Assembly: GCA_024280885.1 (NCBI GenBank)
Contig: JAJRPF010000026.1
Coordinates: forward strand, 32,234 to 96,233
Direction: 5' to 3'
Source: Planctomycetota bacterium
GTDB lineage: Bacteria; Planctomycetota; JAJSAM01; JAJVHW01
Length of the DNA stretch: 64,000 nt
In this document: one piece after another, positions 27,742 to 35,206 of the stretch
How the letters are laid out: each line of letters begins with the position of its first letter
How positions within the stretch are numbered: the first letter of the stretch is position 1
Made by a program: the position numbers and the translations under genes
The notes under the pieces: generated by a model
Databases searched by the model: none
What the model saw: only the letters and a program-made list of their open reading frames with translations
Told to the model about the DNA's origin: nothing

Positions 27742-29462
27742 GCGCGCGCACGCTCTTGATCTGTTTCATGCTGGTTGCCTGCGGCGTCCCCGCGCACGCC
27801 CAGGAGTCCACTCTCCGGCATGTCACGACGCGAGAGGTCACGTTCCCCGTGGCCGAACATCGCGTGGCCGATATCGACGGCGACGGGCGCGAGGAGATCA
27901 TCGTCGTCGGACTCCATGGAGAAGTGCGCGTCGTCCGGGGCGAGGCGAACGGAGAGCTGAGCAAGCCGCTCGGCGAACTTGTCCTCGAACATCCCGCGCA
28001 CTCGTTACTCGCGTTGATCGATCTCGTCGGCGATGACGACCGCAAGTACCTGTTGGTGCTCTCACCGGCCGGAGTACACGCCTATCCCGCAGTACCCGGA
28101 GCCGGGTTCGCGGTGCGTCCGCTCGAGTTCGCGACCCGCGCGCGCTTCGTCCTGCGCGTCGGCGCACCGCGCTTCGCCGGCATCGCCCGCGACGTGAACG
28201 GAGACGGCCGCGCAGACGTCCTCCTTCCGCTCGGTGATCGCATCGACGTCTGGCTGCAATCGGAGACCGAGCCGGGCGGACCGCCGCACCTGGATCGAAC
28301 GGCGACGGTGCGCGTGGACGTGGAGCGCACGACTGAAACGCGTGGTGACTCCCTCACGGACGTCCTCGAGAGTGGGTTTCGCATCCCCGACCTGCACATC
28401 GAGGACGTGAACGGTGACGCGCGCGACGATCTCATCATCAGCGACGGGAAGATCCGCGCGTTCCATCTGCAACGGGAAGACGGTTCGATCCCGCAAGAGC
28501 CCGATGTGCGCGTCGACCTCGGTCTGTTCCGCGACACGACACCCAAGGGCGAACTGATTCTCGGTCGCACGTTGGCGGGCGGCGACAAGCAGCGCTACAT
28601 CAGTCGCGATCTCACGGGTGACGGAATCCCCGACCATGTGATCGCGCATCGCCGCAAGGTATGGGTCTTCGCTGGCGGCGCGAACGGCCCACAGTTCAAG
28701 ACCCCGATGGCGGTCCTCAAGACGGCCGACGACGTCACGGCCATGGTCTTGATCGATGTGGACTCCGACGACGCCCCGGATCTCGTCCTGCTCCGTATCC
28801 GGGTACCGACGGTTGGAACGATTCTGCGTGGATTGGTCGCGGAGTGGGAGGTCGAGATCGGCGCCGTCGGCTACGCAGGACTCGGGGCGGATGGTTTCGC
28901 GAAGAGGCCCTCGTGGGAAAGTGAGCTCGCCGTACGCTTGCCCGCCCTGATCGGCGTCATCCGCGACCCCGAGGCATTGATTCGGCGCTTTGAGAACGTC
29001 GCGGAACGCTTCAAGGGATCAGTCACAGGTGATTTCGATGGCGACGGCAACGACGACGCCCTGCTGATCCGCGGGGGGAGCCGTGCGTCGAGCGAAGAAG
29101 ACGCTGACGACGACCGTGAACACATCCCCCGCGTCGATATGTGGCGCGGCACCGAAGTGCTCCCGGACACCGAGTCGGGCGACCGAATTCTCGGCGACGT
29201 ACTGTTTCGCGACGACAACCGAACTTGGACTATCGATCGCCTGCTCGCGTGGATCGGCTCACTCGCCGAGCGACGCGCCGCCCGACTGACCGGTGGACGG
29301 GATCCCGACGCGTCGCTGACGCTGCGGGGCCAGGGATACTCGGATCGTCACGTCCATGCGGCGGACGTCGACGGCGACAGCCGCGACGAGATCGTCACTG
29401 TGCACCGCCGCGACGTCGACGGGACAACCATCATCGACGTGGCCGACTGGCGGGGACGGTAG
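27738..29462 (+). CDS. secreted FG-GAP repeat protein, second of a tandem pair
   Basis: 574 residues, again with a 4-base ATGA overlap. The signal peptide (LLICFMLVACGVPAHAQ) contains a Cys that could be an alternative lipobox. Eight repeat loops can be read: ADIDGDGREEIIV, IDLVGDDDRKYLL, RDVNGDGRADVLL, EDVNGDARDDLII, RDLTGDGIPDHVI, IDVDSDDAPDLVL, GDFDGDGNDDALL, ADVDGDSRDEIV. It is a diverged paralogue of the preceding gene and may form a two-protein complex with it. Confidence 0.75.
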   Translation: MSARTLLICFMLVACGVPAHAQESTLRHVTTREVTFPVAEHRVADIDGDGREEIIVVGLHGEVRVVRGEANGELSKPLGELVLEHPAHSLLALIDLVGDDDRKYLLVLSPAGVHAYPAVPGAGFAVRPLEFATRARFVLRVGAPRFAGIARDVNGDGRADVLLPLGDRIDVWLQSETEPGGPPHLDRTATVRVDVERTTETRGDSLTDVLESGFRIPDLHIEDVNGDARDDLIISDGKIRAFHLQREDGSIPQEPDVRVDLGLFRDTTPKGELILGRTLAGGDKQRYISRDLTGDGIPDHVIAHRRKVWVFAGGANGPQFKTPMAVLKTADDVTAMVLIDVDSDDAPDLVLLRIRVPTVGTILRGLVAEWEVEIGAVGYAGLGADGFAKRPSWESELAVRLPALIGVIRDPEALIRRFENVAERFKGSVTGDFDGDGNDDALLIRGGSRASSEEDADDDREHIPRVDMWRGTEVLPDTESGDRILGDVLFRDDNRTWTIDRLLAWIGSLAERRAARLTGGRDPDASLTLRGQGYSDRHVHAADVDGDSRDEIVTVHRRDVDGTTIIDVADWRGR

Positions 29463-29469
29463 GACACGC

Positions 29470-30423
29470 ATGCCGAGCAGCGTGACGGTCGCGGCAGCAG
29501 CGGAGCGCCTCCGCGGGGTCGCCCACCGCACGCCCGTTCTGACGTCATCCGCGATCGATGCGATCGCAGGCGCGCGTGTCTTCTTCAAGTGCGAGAACTT
29601 CCAGCGCGTGGGCGCATTCAAGTTCCGCGGCGCCTACAACGCGATCTCAGCGCTCTCTGCGACAGAGCAAGCGCGCGGTGTGATCACGCATTCCTCCGGC
29701 AACCACGCACAGGGGGTCGCACTCGCGGCCCGCCTCTGCGGAGTGCGGGCGACGATCGTGATGCCCCACGATGCTCCGGCGGTGAAGCGCCGCGCCACCG
29801 AGGGCTACGGCGCGCGGATCATCGCGTGCGCCGCCAAGGATCGTGAGATCGTGTGCGAGGCCGAGATCGCGAAGGACGGGCACGTGCTCGTTCACCCGTA
29901 CGACAACGACCACATCATCGCCGGCCAGGGCACCGCGGCGTGGGAACTCTTCGACGAGATCGGCGGCGGACTCGACGCACTCTTCGTCCCGGTCGGCGGT
30001 GGGGGACTGGCGAGCGGAACCTGCCTCGCCGCTGCGGAACGCGCGCCCGCGTGCCACGTCGTCGGCGTCGAACCGGCTGGCGCCGACGACGCGCGACGTT
30101 CGCTCGCTTCGGGGCGGGTCGTGACGCTCGACGAGGTCCCAGCGACGATTGCCGACGGAATGCGCACGCGCATGATCGGTGAACGCAATCTGCGCATTCT
30201 GAGCAAGCATCTCACCGAGATCATCGTGGTGGACGACGCCGCGATCCTCGGCGCGTTGCGCTTGCTCTTCGAGCGGCTCAAGATCGTCGCGGAACCCAGT
30301 GGCGCGGCGTCGCTGGCCGGGCTGCTCGCGGGACTCCATCCGCTGCCGGAAAACGCCCGCGTCGGTGTCATCGTCAGCGGCGGTAACATCGAGCTCGCGG
30401 CGCTCGTCCACATGCTTGCCTGA
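29470..30423 (+). CDS. PLP-dependent serine/threonine dehydratase or serine racemase family
   Basis: 317 residues, the size of the single-domain (catabolic or racemase) type with no ACT regulatory domain. The PLP lysine is Lys51 in GAFKFRGAYNAI. SSGNHAQGVALAA is the phosphate-binding asparagine loop and VGGGGLASG the glycine loop. It starts 7 bp after the second FG-GAP gene and appears to be the last gene of that operon, an unexpected partner for exported proteins. It converts L-threonine or L-serine to the 2-oxo acid, or racemises serine; the sequence alone does not separate these. Confidence 0.85.
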   Translation: MPSSVTVAAAAERLRGVAHRTPVLTSSAIDAIAGARVFFKCENFQRVGAFKFRGAYNAISALSATEQARGVITHSSGNHAQGVALAARLCGVRATIVMPHDAPAVKRRATEGYGARIIACAAKDREIVCEAEIAKDGHVLVHPYDNDHIIAGQGTAAWELFDEIGGGLDALFVPVGGGGLASGTCLAAAERAPACHVVGVEPAGADDARRSLASGRVVTLDEVPATIADGMRTRMIGERNLRILSKHLTEIIVVDDAAILGALRLLFERLKIVAEPSGAASLAGLLAGLHPLPENARVGVIVSGGNIELAALVHMLA

Positions 30424-30696
30424 CGCGCTCTCCTCGGAACTGCCGCTCGTCCCCGTCGATTCTTGGTCTCCGGGACCGCCCGGGTCGGCGGGATTCCAGT
30501 GAGTAAGCGCACGGCTGGGACGCGGGATACGCTCCACGTCCGCGTGCCATGTGTCCCCGCCGTCCTCGGCGCGGTATCATATCGGAGTGATCGCGTGAAC
30601 GCCTCCGTGGTGTGGCGGGTTCACCTAGCGTGGTCTGGGCGACGTCGACGTACGGCGGGCCCGATCCACGTGAGTTCTGAGGATCGGAGAAGCGTC

Positions 30697-31032
30697 ATGG
30701 TGGAAGCGAGCATTGAAGCGACAACGACGGGAAACTCGTCGGACGACGGTCCCCTGGTCACGGCTGCACGCGGTGTCGAGAAGGGCATCGAACGCGGCGT
30801 CGTAGCGGCCAAGGACGGCCTCGGGAAGGCCAAGGAGGGCGTTGGACACGCACGCGAGAAGGTGAGCGAGTCCGCGGCCAAGGCCAAGGAGGGGATGAAA
30901 GAGATTCCGAACAAGACGCTCGGCGATCTGAGTGACAGCGTGACGGGTTACGCGAAGGACCATCCAGGTCAGACCATCCTGGTCTCGCTCGGGGTCGGCG
31001 CGCTCATCGGCATGCTCTTGAGTCGGCGGTAG
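30697..31032 (+). CDS. DUF883 (YqjD/ElaB-like) membrane-anchored protein
   Basis: 111 residues. A charged heptad-rich head (EKGIERGVVAAKDGLGKAKE, HAREKVSESAAKAKE) ends in a C-terminal hydrophobic anchor GQTILVSLGVGALIGMLLSRR, the layout of the DUF883 family. In E. coli YqjD and ElaB are inner-membrane proteins reported to bind stationary-phase ribosomes. GGAG precedes the ATG. The next two genes match YqjE- and YqjK-like neighbours. Confidence 0.8.
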   Translation: MVEASIEATTTGNSSDDGPLVTAARGVEKGIERGVVAAKDGLGKAKEGVGHAREKVSESAAKAKEGMKEIPNKTLGDLSDSVTGYAKDHPGQTILVSLGVGALIGMLLSRR

Positions 31033-31035
31033 CCG

Positions 31036-31539
31036 CTGACGACATCGGCTCCGCCGGACGTCCCGGAAGCGACGGAGTCACACACTGACCCGACGTCTTC
31101 CGATCCAACCGGAAGGGAGGCACGCGCCGACGCGCGGCGTCTCCCCCGGCTGGCTACCGATCTGTTCCATGGCTGCGCAGCAGTCGTACGAACGACCACG
31201 GCTCTCTTCGCATTCGAAGCCCGACAGACGGCGCGCGTTGCGGCGGCGCGGCTCCTCGTCGTTGTCGTTGCGCTGACTCTCCTCGTCACGGGGGTCGCGC
31301 TCCTCATCTCCGGCGCCGCATTCTGGCTCGGCTCGGCGATGGGCGCGACGTGGATGGGCTTCGCGGTCGTGGGCGGCACGGCGATGGCAGCCGGAGGCGG
31401 CGTCATGATCTGGGCGCTTCAGAGCCTCACGACACGGACTGATCTGCGTTTCCCGGCGACGCGAGACCAACTGGGGAAGGATCGAGAGTGGTTGGACCAG
31501 CAATTCGAAGACGGCGACAAGACGAACTCCGGGAACTGA
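31036..31539 (+). CDS. YqjE-like (holin superfamily III) membrane protein without a canonical start codon
   Basis: The frame opens directly after the DUF883 stop and carries a coherent protein: RADARRLPRLATDLFHGC, then two hydrophobic helices (LLVVVVALTLLVTGVALLIS and MGFAVVGGTAMAAGGGVMIW), then a helical tail DQLGKDREWLDQQFE. This is the E. coli YqjE/PF07332 layout. No ATG, GTG or TTG occurs in frame before an ATG at 31339, which would drop the first helix and the conserved N-terminal region. A CTG at 31036 is the best candidate; an ATC/ATT start or a programmed frameshift from the upstream gene are alternatives. The coordinates assume CTG. Confidence 0.6.
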   Translation: MTTSAPPDVPEATESHTDPTSSDPTGREARADARRLPRLATDLFHGCAAVVRTTTALFAFEARQTARVAAARLLVVVVALTLLVTGVALLISGAAFWLGSAMGATWMGFAVVGGTAMAAGGGVMIWALQSLTTRTDLRFPATRDQLGKDREWLDQQFEDGDKTNSGN

Positions 31540-31883
31540 TCGCGAACGCCGACGCGGCGCGGGCCGGCGTCGACGCGACCGTCACGCGGGCGCGCGCCGA
31601 GATCCGTGATCCGTACGGCATCCGCACGACGATTGCCGAGCACCCGTTCGTCACGGCCGGAGTCGCCGCAGGTGTCGGAGTGGCCGCCACGCGCATCGTG
31701 GCTGGCCGCGTATCGGCGCACCCCGACGCGCCGACACGTATCGAGTACTGGGCGGGCAAGCTGCTCGATGGCGGGCTCGCGGCCGTCAGACCGCTCTGCA
31801 TCGCGTGGCTGCAACGCTGGCTCGCGGAACTATCTCCGACGGCGCCTCCGGCGAGCCCGACGACCGCGTCCGCACCGCTGTGA
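31488..31883 (+). CDS. small protein, YqjK-like position
   Basis: 131 residues, GTG start overlapping the preceding gene by 52 bases. Charged N-terminus (RRRRQDELRELIANADAARA), then a short hydrophobic stretch (HPFVTAGVAAGVGVAATRI). It fills the position of yqjK in the E. coli yqjD-yqjE-yqjK order. Sequence similarity to YqjK is not certain, and the role is unknown. The long overlap suggests a later start or a coupled start. Confidence 0.5.
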   Translation: MVGPAIRRRRQDELRELIANADAARAGVDATVTRARAEIRDPYGIRTTIAEHPFVTAGVAAGVGVAATRIVAGRVSAHPDAPTRIEYWAGKLLDGGLAAVRPLCIAWLQRWLAELSPTAPPASPTTASAPL

Positions 31884-32094
31884 GCCACTCTGGCAAGCCC
31901 TCACTTTGATGGTACCCGGCGCGGGGCGGCCTAGCTGGCTCGACTGAATCGACGCCCTCGGTCCGCCGCTCGACGGGGACCGCGGGGCGTTCTCGTGAAA
32001 CCGTCCCGCCGTCCCCGGTCAGCGGCGGAGCAACGATGTCACCTGTCGAGGCCAGGTGGCCCGACGATGCCCGGGTACGATCCGCGTCGACGCC

Positions 32095-32121
32095 GGACGG
32101 TGGTGGAGGCGGGGGGTATCG
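32095..32121 (-). repeat. 27-bp duplicate of the ssrA 3' end (att-like direct repeat)
   Basis: These 27 bases are identical to 32337-32363, covering the last 21 bases of the tmRNA gene plus 6 bases beyond it. The identity stops abruptly on the internal side. ssrA 3' ends are favoured integration sites, so the pair has the form of attL/attR of a small or lost element. The intervening 215 bp contain no integrase. Confidence 0.75.
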
Positions 32122-32148
32122 GCTTCGGCGCTCCGTAACGGGGGCCTC

Positions 32149-32165
32149 GGTCGGCTGCGCCGACC
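32149..32165. terminator. hairpin between the yqj-like genes and ssrA
   Basis: Perfect 7-bp stem (GGTCGGC/GCCGACC) with TGC loop, flanked on both sides by CCGTAACGGGG. No T-tract, so termination is only possible, not shown. Confidence 0.35.
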
Positions 32166-32301
32166 ACCCCGTAACGGGGCGCTCGAAGCACCATGACGCT
32201 TCAAGGGCCATTGTTTATGGCTCTTGATCCGCGTTCGCCTACGGCTCACTGCGGAACGCGCCCGTTCGATGCCCCCCGTCGTCGTAACCGCTGGAATCGA
32301 T

Positions 32302-32329
32302 GAGGCCCGGTCTTGGGAGACCGGGCCTC
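32302..32329 (-). terminator. ssrA transcription terminator hairpin
   Basis: Perfect 12-bp inverted repeat (GAGGCCCGGTCT/AGACCGGGCCTC) with a 4-base loop, starting 14 bases after the tmRNA 3' CCA. It lacks a T-run, as usual for high-GC terminators. Confidence 0.75.
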
Positions 32330-32342
32330 GTGTACAGGACGG

Positions 32343-32705
32343 TGGTGGAGGCGGGGGGTATCGAACCCCCGTCCCGTGGTGCCGCTTTCTGGGCTTCTAC
32401 GCGTGTAGCCGTTGATTTGATCTCATCCCGCTGCGCGCGCATCGGCACGCTCGCCTCGGGACCAGTCTGCCTATTTTCTTACGCTCCGTCGGCCGACATG
32501 CCGGAGCGCCAGCCCGCTAAGCTTCGCCTCGTCGCCGGCCACGGGCACTCCGGCGGGAGACGTCACAGTGACTAGTGTTTAGCTAGGCTGCGAGGGCGTA
32601 AGTGTTATTGGCACCTACAGTGTGTCCAGGGTTTAACGAGGCCACCTGGAACCTCGACGCGCCACCCAGAGAGACGTGTTCACCCGGTCGATTCCATTCG
32701 CCCCC
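32343..32705 (-). ncRNA. ssrA: transfer-messenger RNA, tag peptide ANNTYALAA
   Basis: 363 nt on the minus strand. The ends fold as the tRNA-like domain: 5' GGGGGCG pairs with CGCCUCC before A-CCA, and the T arm contains GGTTCGATACC. The resume frame at 32612-32583 is GCC AAT AAC ACT TAC GCC CTC GCA GCC TAG, giving ANNTYALAA, which ends in the ALAA degradation signal. The RNA rescues stalled ribosomes and tags the nascent chain for proteolysis. smpB, its protein partner, is 1.5 kb away, so both halves of trans-translation lie in this locus. The single-piece (non-permuted) form is used. Confidence 0.95.
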
Positions 32706-32818
32706 AGGAACGATGGATCGGGCGCGGATCCTCGTTCGTGGCGGCGGGTGAGTGCCTCCGTCCTGATGTCAACATCCCGCTCGCGGGACATTCGGCTCGC
32801 GTCGGGCGCGAACGCTTG

Positions 32819-32827
32819 ATTATACCA
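32819..32827 (-). promoter_or_regulatory. candidate ssrA promoter, extended -10
   Basis: On the minus strand TGGTATAAT at 32827-32819 is a perfect extended -10 element in otherwise GC-rich sequence. Transcription would start near 32812 and leave a leader of about 105 nt to be removed before the mature 5' end at 32705. No -35 hexamer is seen, which fits an extended -10 promoter. It could alternatively serve another minus-strand transcript. Confidence 0.45.
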
Positions 32828-32939
32828 CGCTCCGTGCGAGGGGACGGAAGTCCGTACAGGCGCGTTCTGGGTTTGCAGTGAACTGGCGAAGGGTCGTTAG
32901 ACTGCTGAGGCTCCGGAAGTTCCGAAAGGGGAGACTCCC

Positions 32940-34250
32940 ATGCGTCCAATTCGACCTGCCGCTCTCATGCTCCTGGGCACTGCACTGCTCGCAGTGACAG
33001 GTGCCAGCGGACCCGCCGACGTCTTCGCGCAGGACGCAGGCGAAGAAGCCGCCGAACCGACGGGACCGAAGATCGAGGAGACGATCCGCTTCACGGACCG
33101 CAAGAGCCTGACCGAAGTCCAGTTGCCGCGAGATTGGAAGTCCGGGAAGGTGGACGAGGCGGGGCATGAACTCGGTCGCTGGGAGTGGGCGCCAGACGGC
33201 GGAGCGATCGCCGGAGTCACCACGTTCCAGGTGCCGGGCTCGATGCGTGCGTCGCTCTATCGATACCGCAGGGGCGCGCGCAACGACGTGATCGAGGGCT
33301 CTGTCAAGTCCGGCGAGGGTTTTGCCGAGCAGCGGATGGTCGACGAGCGCGGCGTCTCGGTCTCGGAGCGCTACGTCGAGAAGGACGGCATCCTCTGGGG
33401 GGTTCGCTTCTATTGCCACAAGAGCAGTTGGGAGCGCTTCCAGCCGATCTCCGAAGCCACCCTCGCTTCGTTCAAGGTACCGGGCACCTACGTGCACAAG
33501 AGTGCCGCGGAGGGGTGGAAGAAGAAGAAGGTCAAGGACTTCGTGGTGCGAACGAACGTCGACAAGGACGACGTCGATACGGCCGCCGCGATGGTCGAAG
33601 AGTTCGTGGACATGCGCAAGTGGGCGATCAAGGCGCTGCCGGGCAAACCGTTCGTGAAGGGGCCGTGGCAGGTCTACGTCATCCTCAGCGGAAAGCTCTA
33701 CGACACGATCGCGACGAAGAACACGGGTGAGCGGCCTGACGTCGCCACATACGACCCGGTGGAACATGCACTCCTCGTCAAGTGGATGAGTCGCAAGACC
33801 GCTGCCTACAGCCAGAACATCATGGCGCGGGTCTCGACGCAGTCGATCATCGAGCACTTCGGTGGGCGGCCGCCGCTCTGGGTCGATCTCGGGCTCTGGA
33901 CGTACATCGAGTACATGTGGCAAGACGGAGGCAAGCCGACCAAGCCGGACAAGTCTCGGATGAAGGATTTCATGAAGCCCATGATCGCGGACTCCACGCG
34001 GCGGCTCGATCAATGGTTCGATCTGCAGTACACCGACATCCCGGATCGCTTCCTGGCGGGCGATGAGCTCTACGCTTGGCATTGGTTCTTTCGCCATGCG
34101 AAACAGGGCAAGCCCTGGCGCAAGTCCTACGAGGGTTACATGAACGTCCTGCGCGAGACTGGCAATCCCGATGCGGCGGACGCCGCATGGGAAGGGGCCG
34201 ACTTCGAAGAGATGCGCGATGCCTTCAAGGCCTGGGGCAAGAGCCTCTGA
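32940..34250 (+). CDS. secreted protein, apparently an inactivated gluzincin paralogue
   Basis: 436 residues with a signal peptide (PAALMLLGTALLAVTGA). The C-terminal half follows the same plan as the metalloprotease at 11472: WQVYVILSG, then SIIEHFGGRPPLWVDLGLW where HEAFH and WFNEGQGEYF should be, then YAWHWFFRHAKQGKPW for YAASWALVHFFIEG. The HExxH motif is lost (IIEHF near residues 302-306) and the following Glu residues are Leu and Thr, so no zinc site remains. The N-terminal ~200 residues are a separate domain (FTDRKSLTEVQLPRDWKSGK). A scaffold or regulator derived from the protease is possible. Confidence 0.65.
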   Translation: MRPIRPAALMLLGTALLAVTGASGPADVFAQDAGEEAAEPTGPKIEETIRFTDRKSLTEVQLPRDWKSGKVDEAGHELGRWEWAPDGGAIAGVTTFQVPGSMRASLYRYRRGARNDVIEGSVKSGEGFAEQRMVDERGVSVSERYVEKDGILWGVRFYCHKSSWERFQPISEATLASFKVPGTYVHKSAAEGWKKKKVKDFVVRTNVDKDDVDTAAAMVEEFVDMRKWAIKALPGKPFVKGPWQVYVILSGKLYDTIATKNTGERPDVATYDPVEHALLVKWMSRKTAAYSQNIMARVSTQSIIEHFGGRPPLWVDLGLWTYIEYMWQDGGKPTKPDKSRMKDFMKPMIADSTRRLDQWFDLQYTDIPDRFLAGDELYAWHWFFRHAKQGKPWRKSYEGYMNVLRETGNPDAADAAWEGADFEEMRDAFKAWGKSL

Positions 34251-34256
34251 TCCGAC

Positions 34257-34730
34257 TCACCGGCGGTAGCCGCGGAGTTCGCGCTTGATCTCGCGCTCCT
34301 TGGCTGACTGGCGCTTGTCGGCGACGTTCTTGCCGCGCGCGAGCGCGATCTCGACCTTGGCAAGGCTGCGCTCACTGAAGTAGATACGGAGCGGGACGAG
34401 CGTCAGGCCCTTGCGCTCGATCTGCTTGCGCAGTCGCAGGAGTTCGCGCCTGTGCACGAGGAGTTTGCGGGGACGCAGGACCTCGTGCTTGGCATAGCCC
34501 TTGTCCGTGTACTCCGCGATGTGGACACCGAACAGCCAGAGCTCGTTACCGCGGATGCGTGCGTAGCCCTCATCCAGGCTGGCCAGCCCGGCGCGCAAGC
34601 TCTTGACCTCGGGCCCCTCAAGTGAGATCCCGCACTCCAATCGCTCGATCAACTCGTAGCGATATCTCGCCCGAGGGTTCGTGATCTCCGGGGGGCCACC
34701 GCCCGCTCCCTGCTTCTTACGCGTCGCCAT
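34257..34730 (-). CDS. smpB: SsrA-binding protein SmpB
   Basis: 157 residues, the normal length. It binds the tRNA-like end of tmRNA and places it in the ribosomal A site. The family blocks are ARYRYELIERLECGISLEG, EVKSLRAGLASL, LFGVHIAEYT and LVPLRIYFSER, followed by the Lys/Arg-rich tail DKRQSAKEREIKRELRG that folds in the mRNA channel. Start ATG at 34730. Convergent with the gene ending 34250, with 6 bp between. Confidence 0.96.
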   Translation of the reverse strand: MATRKKQGAGGGPPEITNPRARYRYELIERLECGISLEGPEVKSLRAGLASLDEGYARIRGNELWLFGVHIAEYTDKGYAKHEVLRPRKLLVHRRELLRLRKQIERKGLTLVPLRIYFSERSLAKVEIALARGKNVADKRQSAKEREIKRELRGYRR

Positions 34731-34870
34731 GGAGGCCGGAGGATCGGCCCACGCAGCCTGCTGCGGGAGGTTTCCCTGAGGGCATGCGCTGCGACGGGAA
34801 TTCGGGCTTCCCCAATCGGGAAGTTGACTCCGCGCGAGCGTAGGGCATCCTCTGCGTTCATCACACCCGT

Positions 34871-34957
34871 GCGGGGGTGGCGGAATGGCAGACGCGCTAG
34901 ACTCAGAATCTAGTGCCCTTTACGGGCGTGGGGGTTCAAGTCCCCCCCTCCGCACCA
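34871..34957 (+). tRNA. tRNA-Leu(CAG), CCA encoded
   Basis: 87 nt. Acceptor stem GCGGGGG/CCUCCGC with discriminator A, followed by CCA in the DNA. The anticodon loop CUCAGAA gives CAG in the stem CUAGA/UCUAG. The long variable arm (TGCCCTTTACGGGCG) marks a class II tRNA, and the T loop is GTTCAAGTC. Confidence 0.95.
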
Positions 34958-35206
34958 TCAGAACTCAACCGGCAGATTCGCGCCGGCAGACTCGATCGGC
35001 ACGCGCGATCGAGCGTCATGCGGCCCGGCTCGTCCGGGCCGTGTCCCGTTCGGGCGGCATCGCTTATTCGCAGCCGCGCGAGCGGCTCGACCCGCCGGAA
35101 ACCGAGAGAGCGACACCCACCGCCGCTATCCTGCCGTCTGCACATGCCGCCGACCCCGGCACGGATGGCGGCACCGCCGAACGCGTCGAATGGACGAGGA
35201 GATACG

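Larger units (their letters stand above)
31884..32342. other. non-coding spacer downstream of the yqj-like genes and ssrA
   Basis: 459 bp without a gene. It holds the 27-bp copy of the ssrA 3' end (32095-32121), a GGTCGGC-TGC-GCCGACC hairpin (32149-32165) flanked by two copies of CCGTAACGGGG, and the 12-bp-stem terminator of ssrA. No coding frame looks natural. Confidence 0.6.

Noticed and set aside
32337..32363. A second tRNA-like gene at the 27-bp repeat copy (32095-32121)
   Set aside because: Only the 3' 21 bases of ssrA are present; no acceptor 5' half, D or anticodon arm can be formed there.
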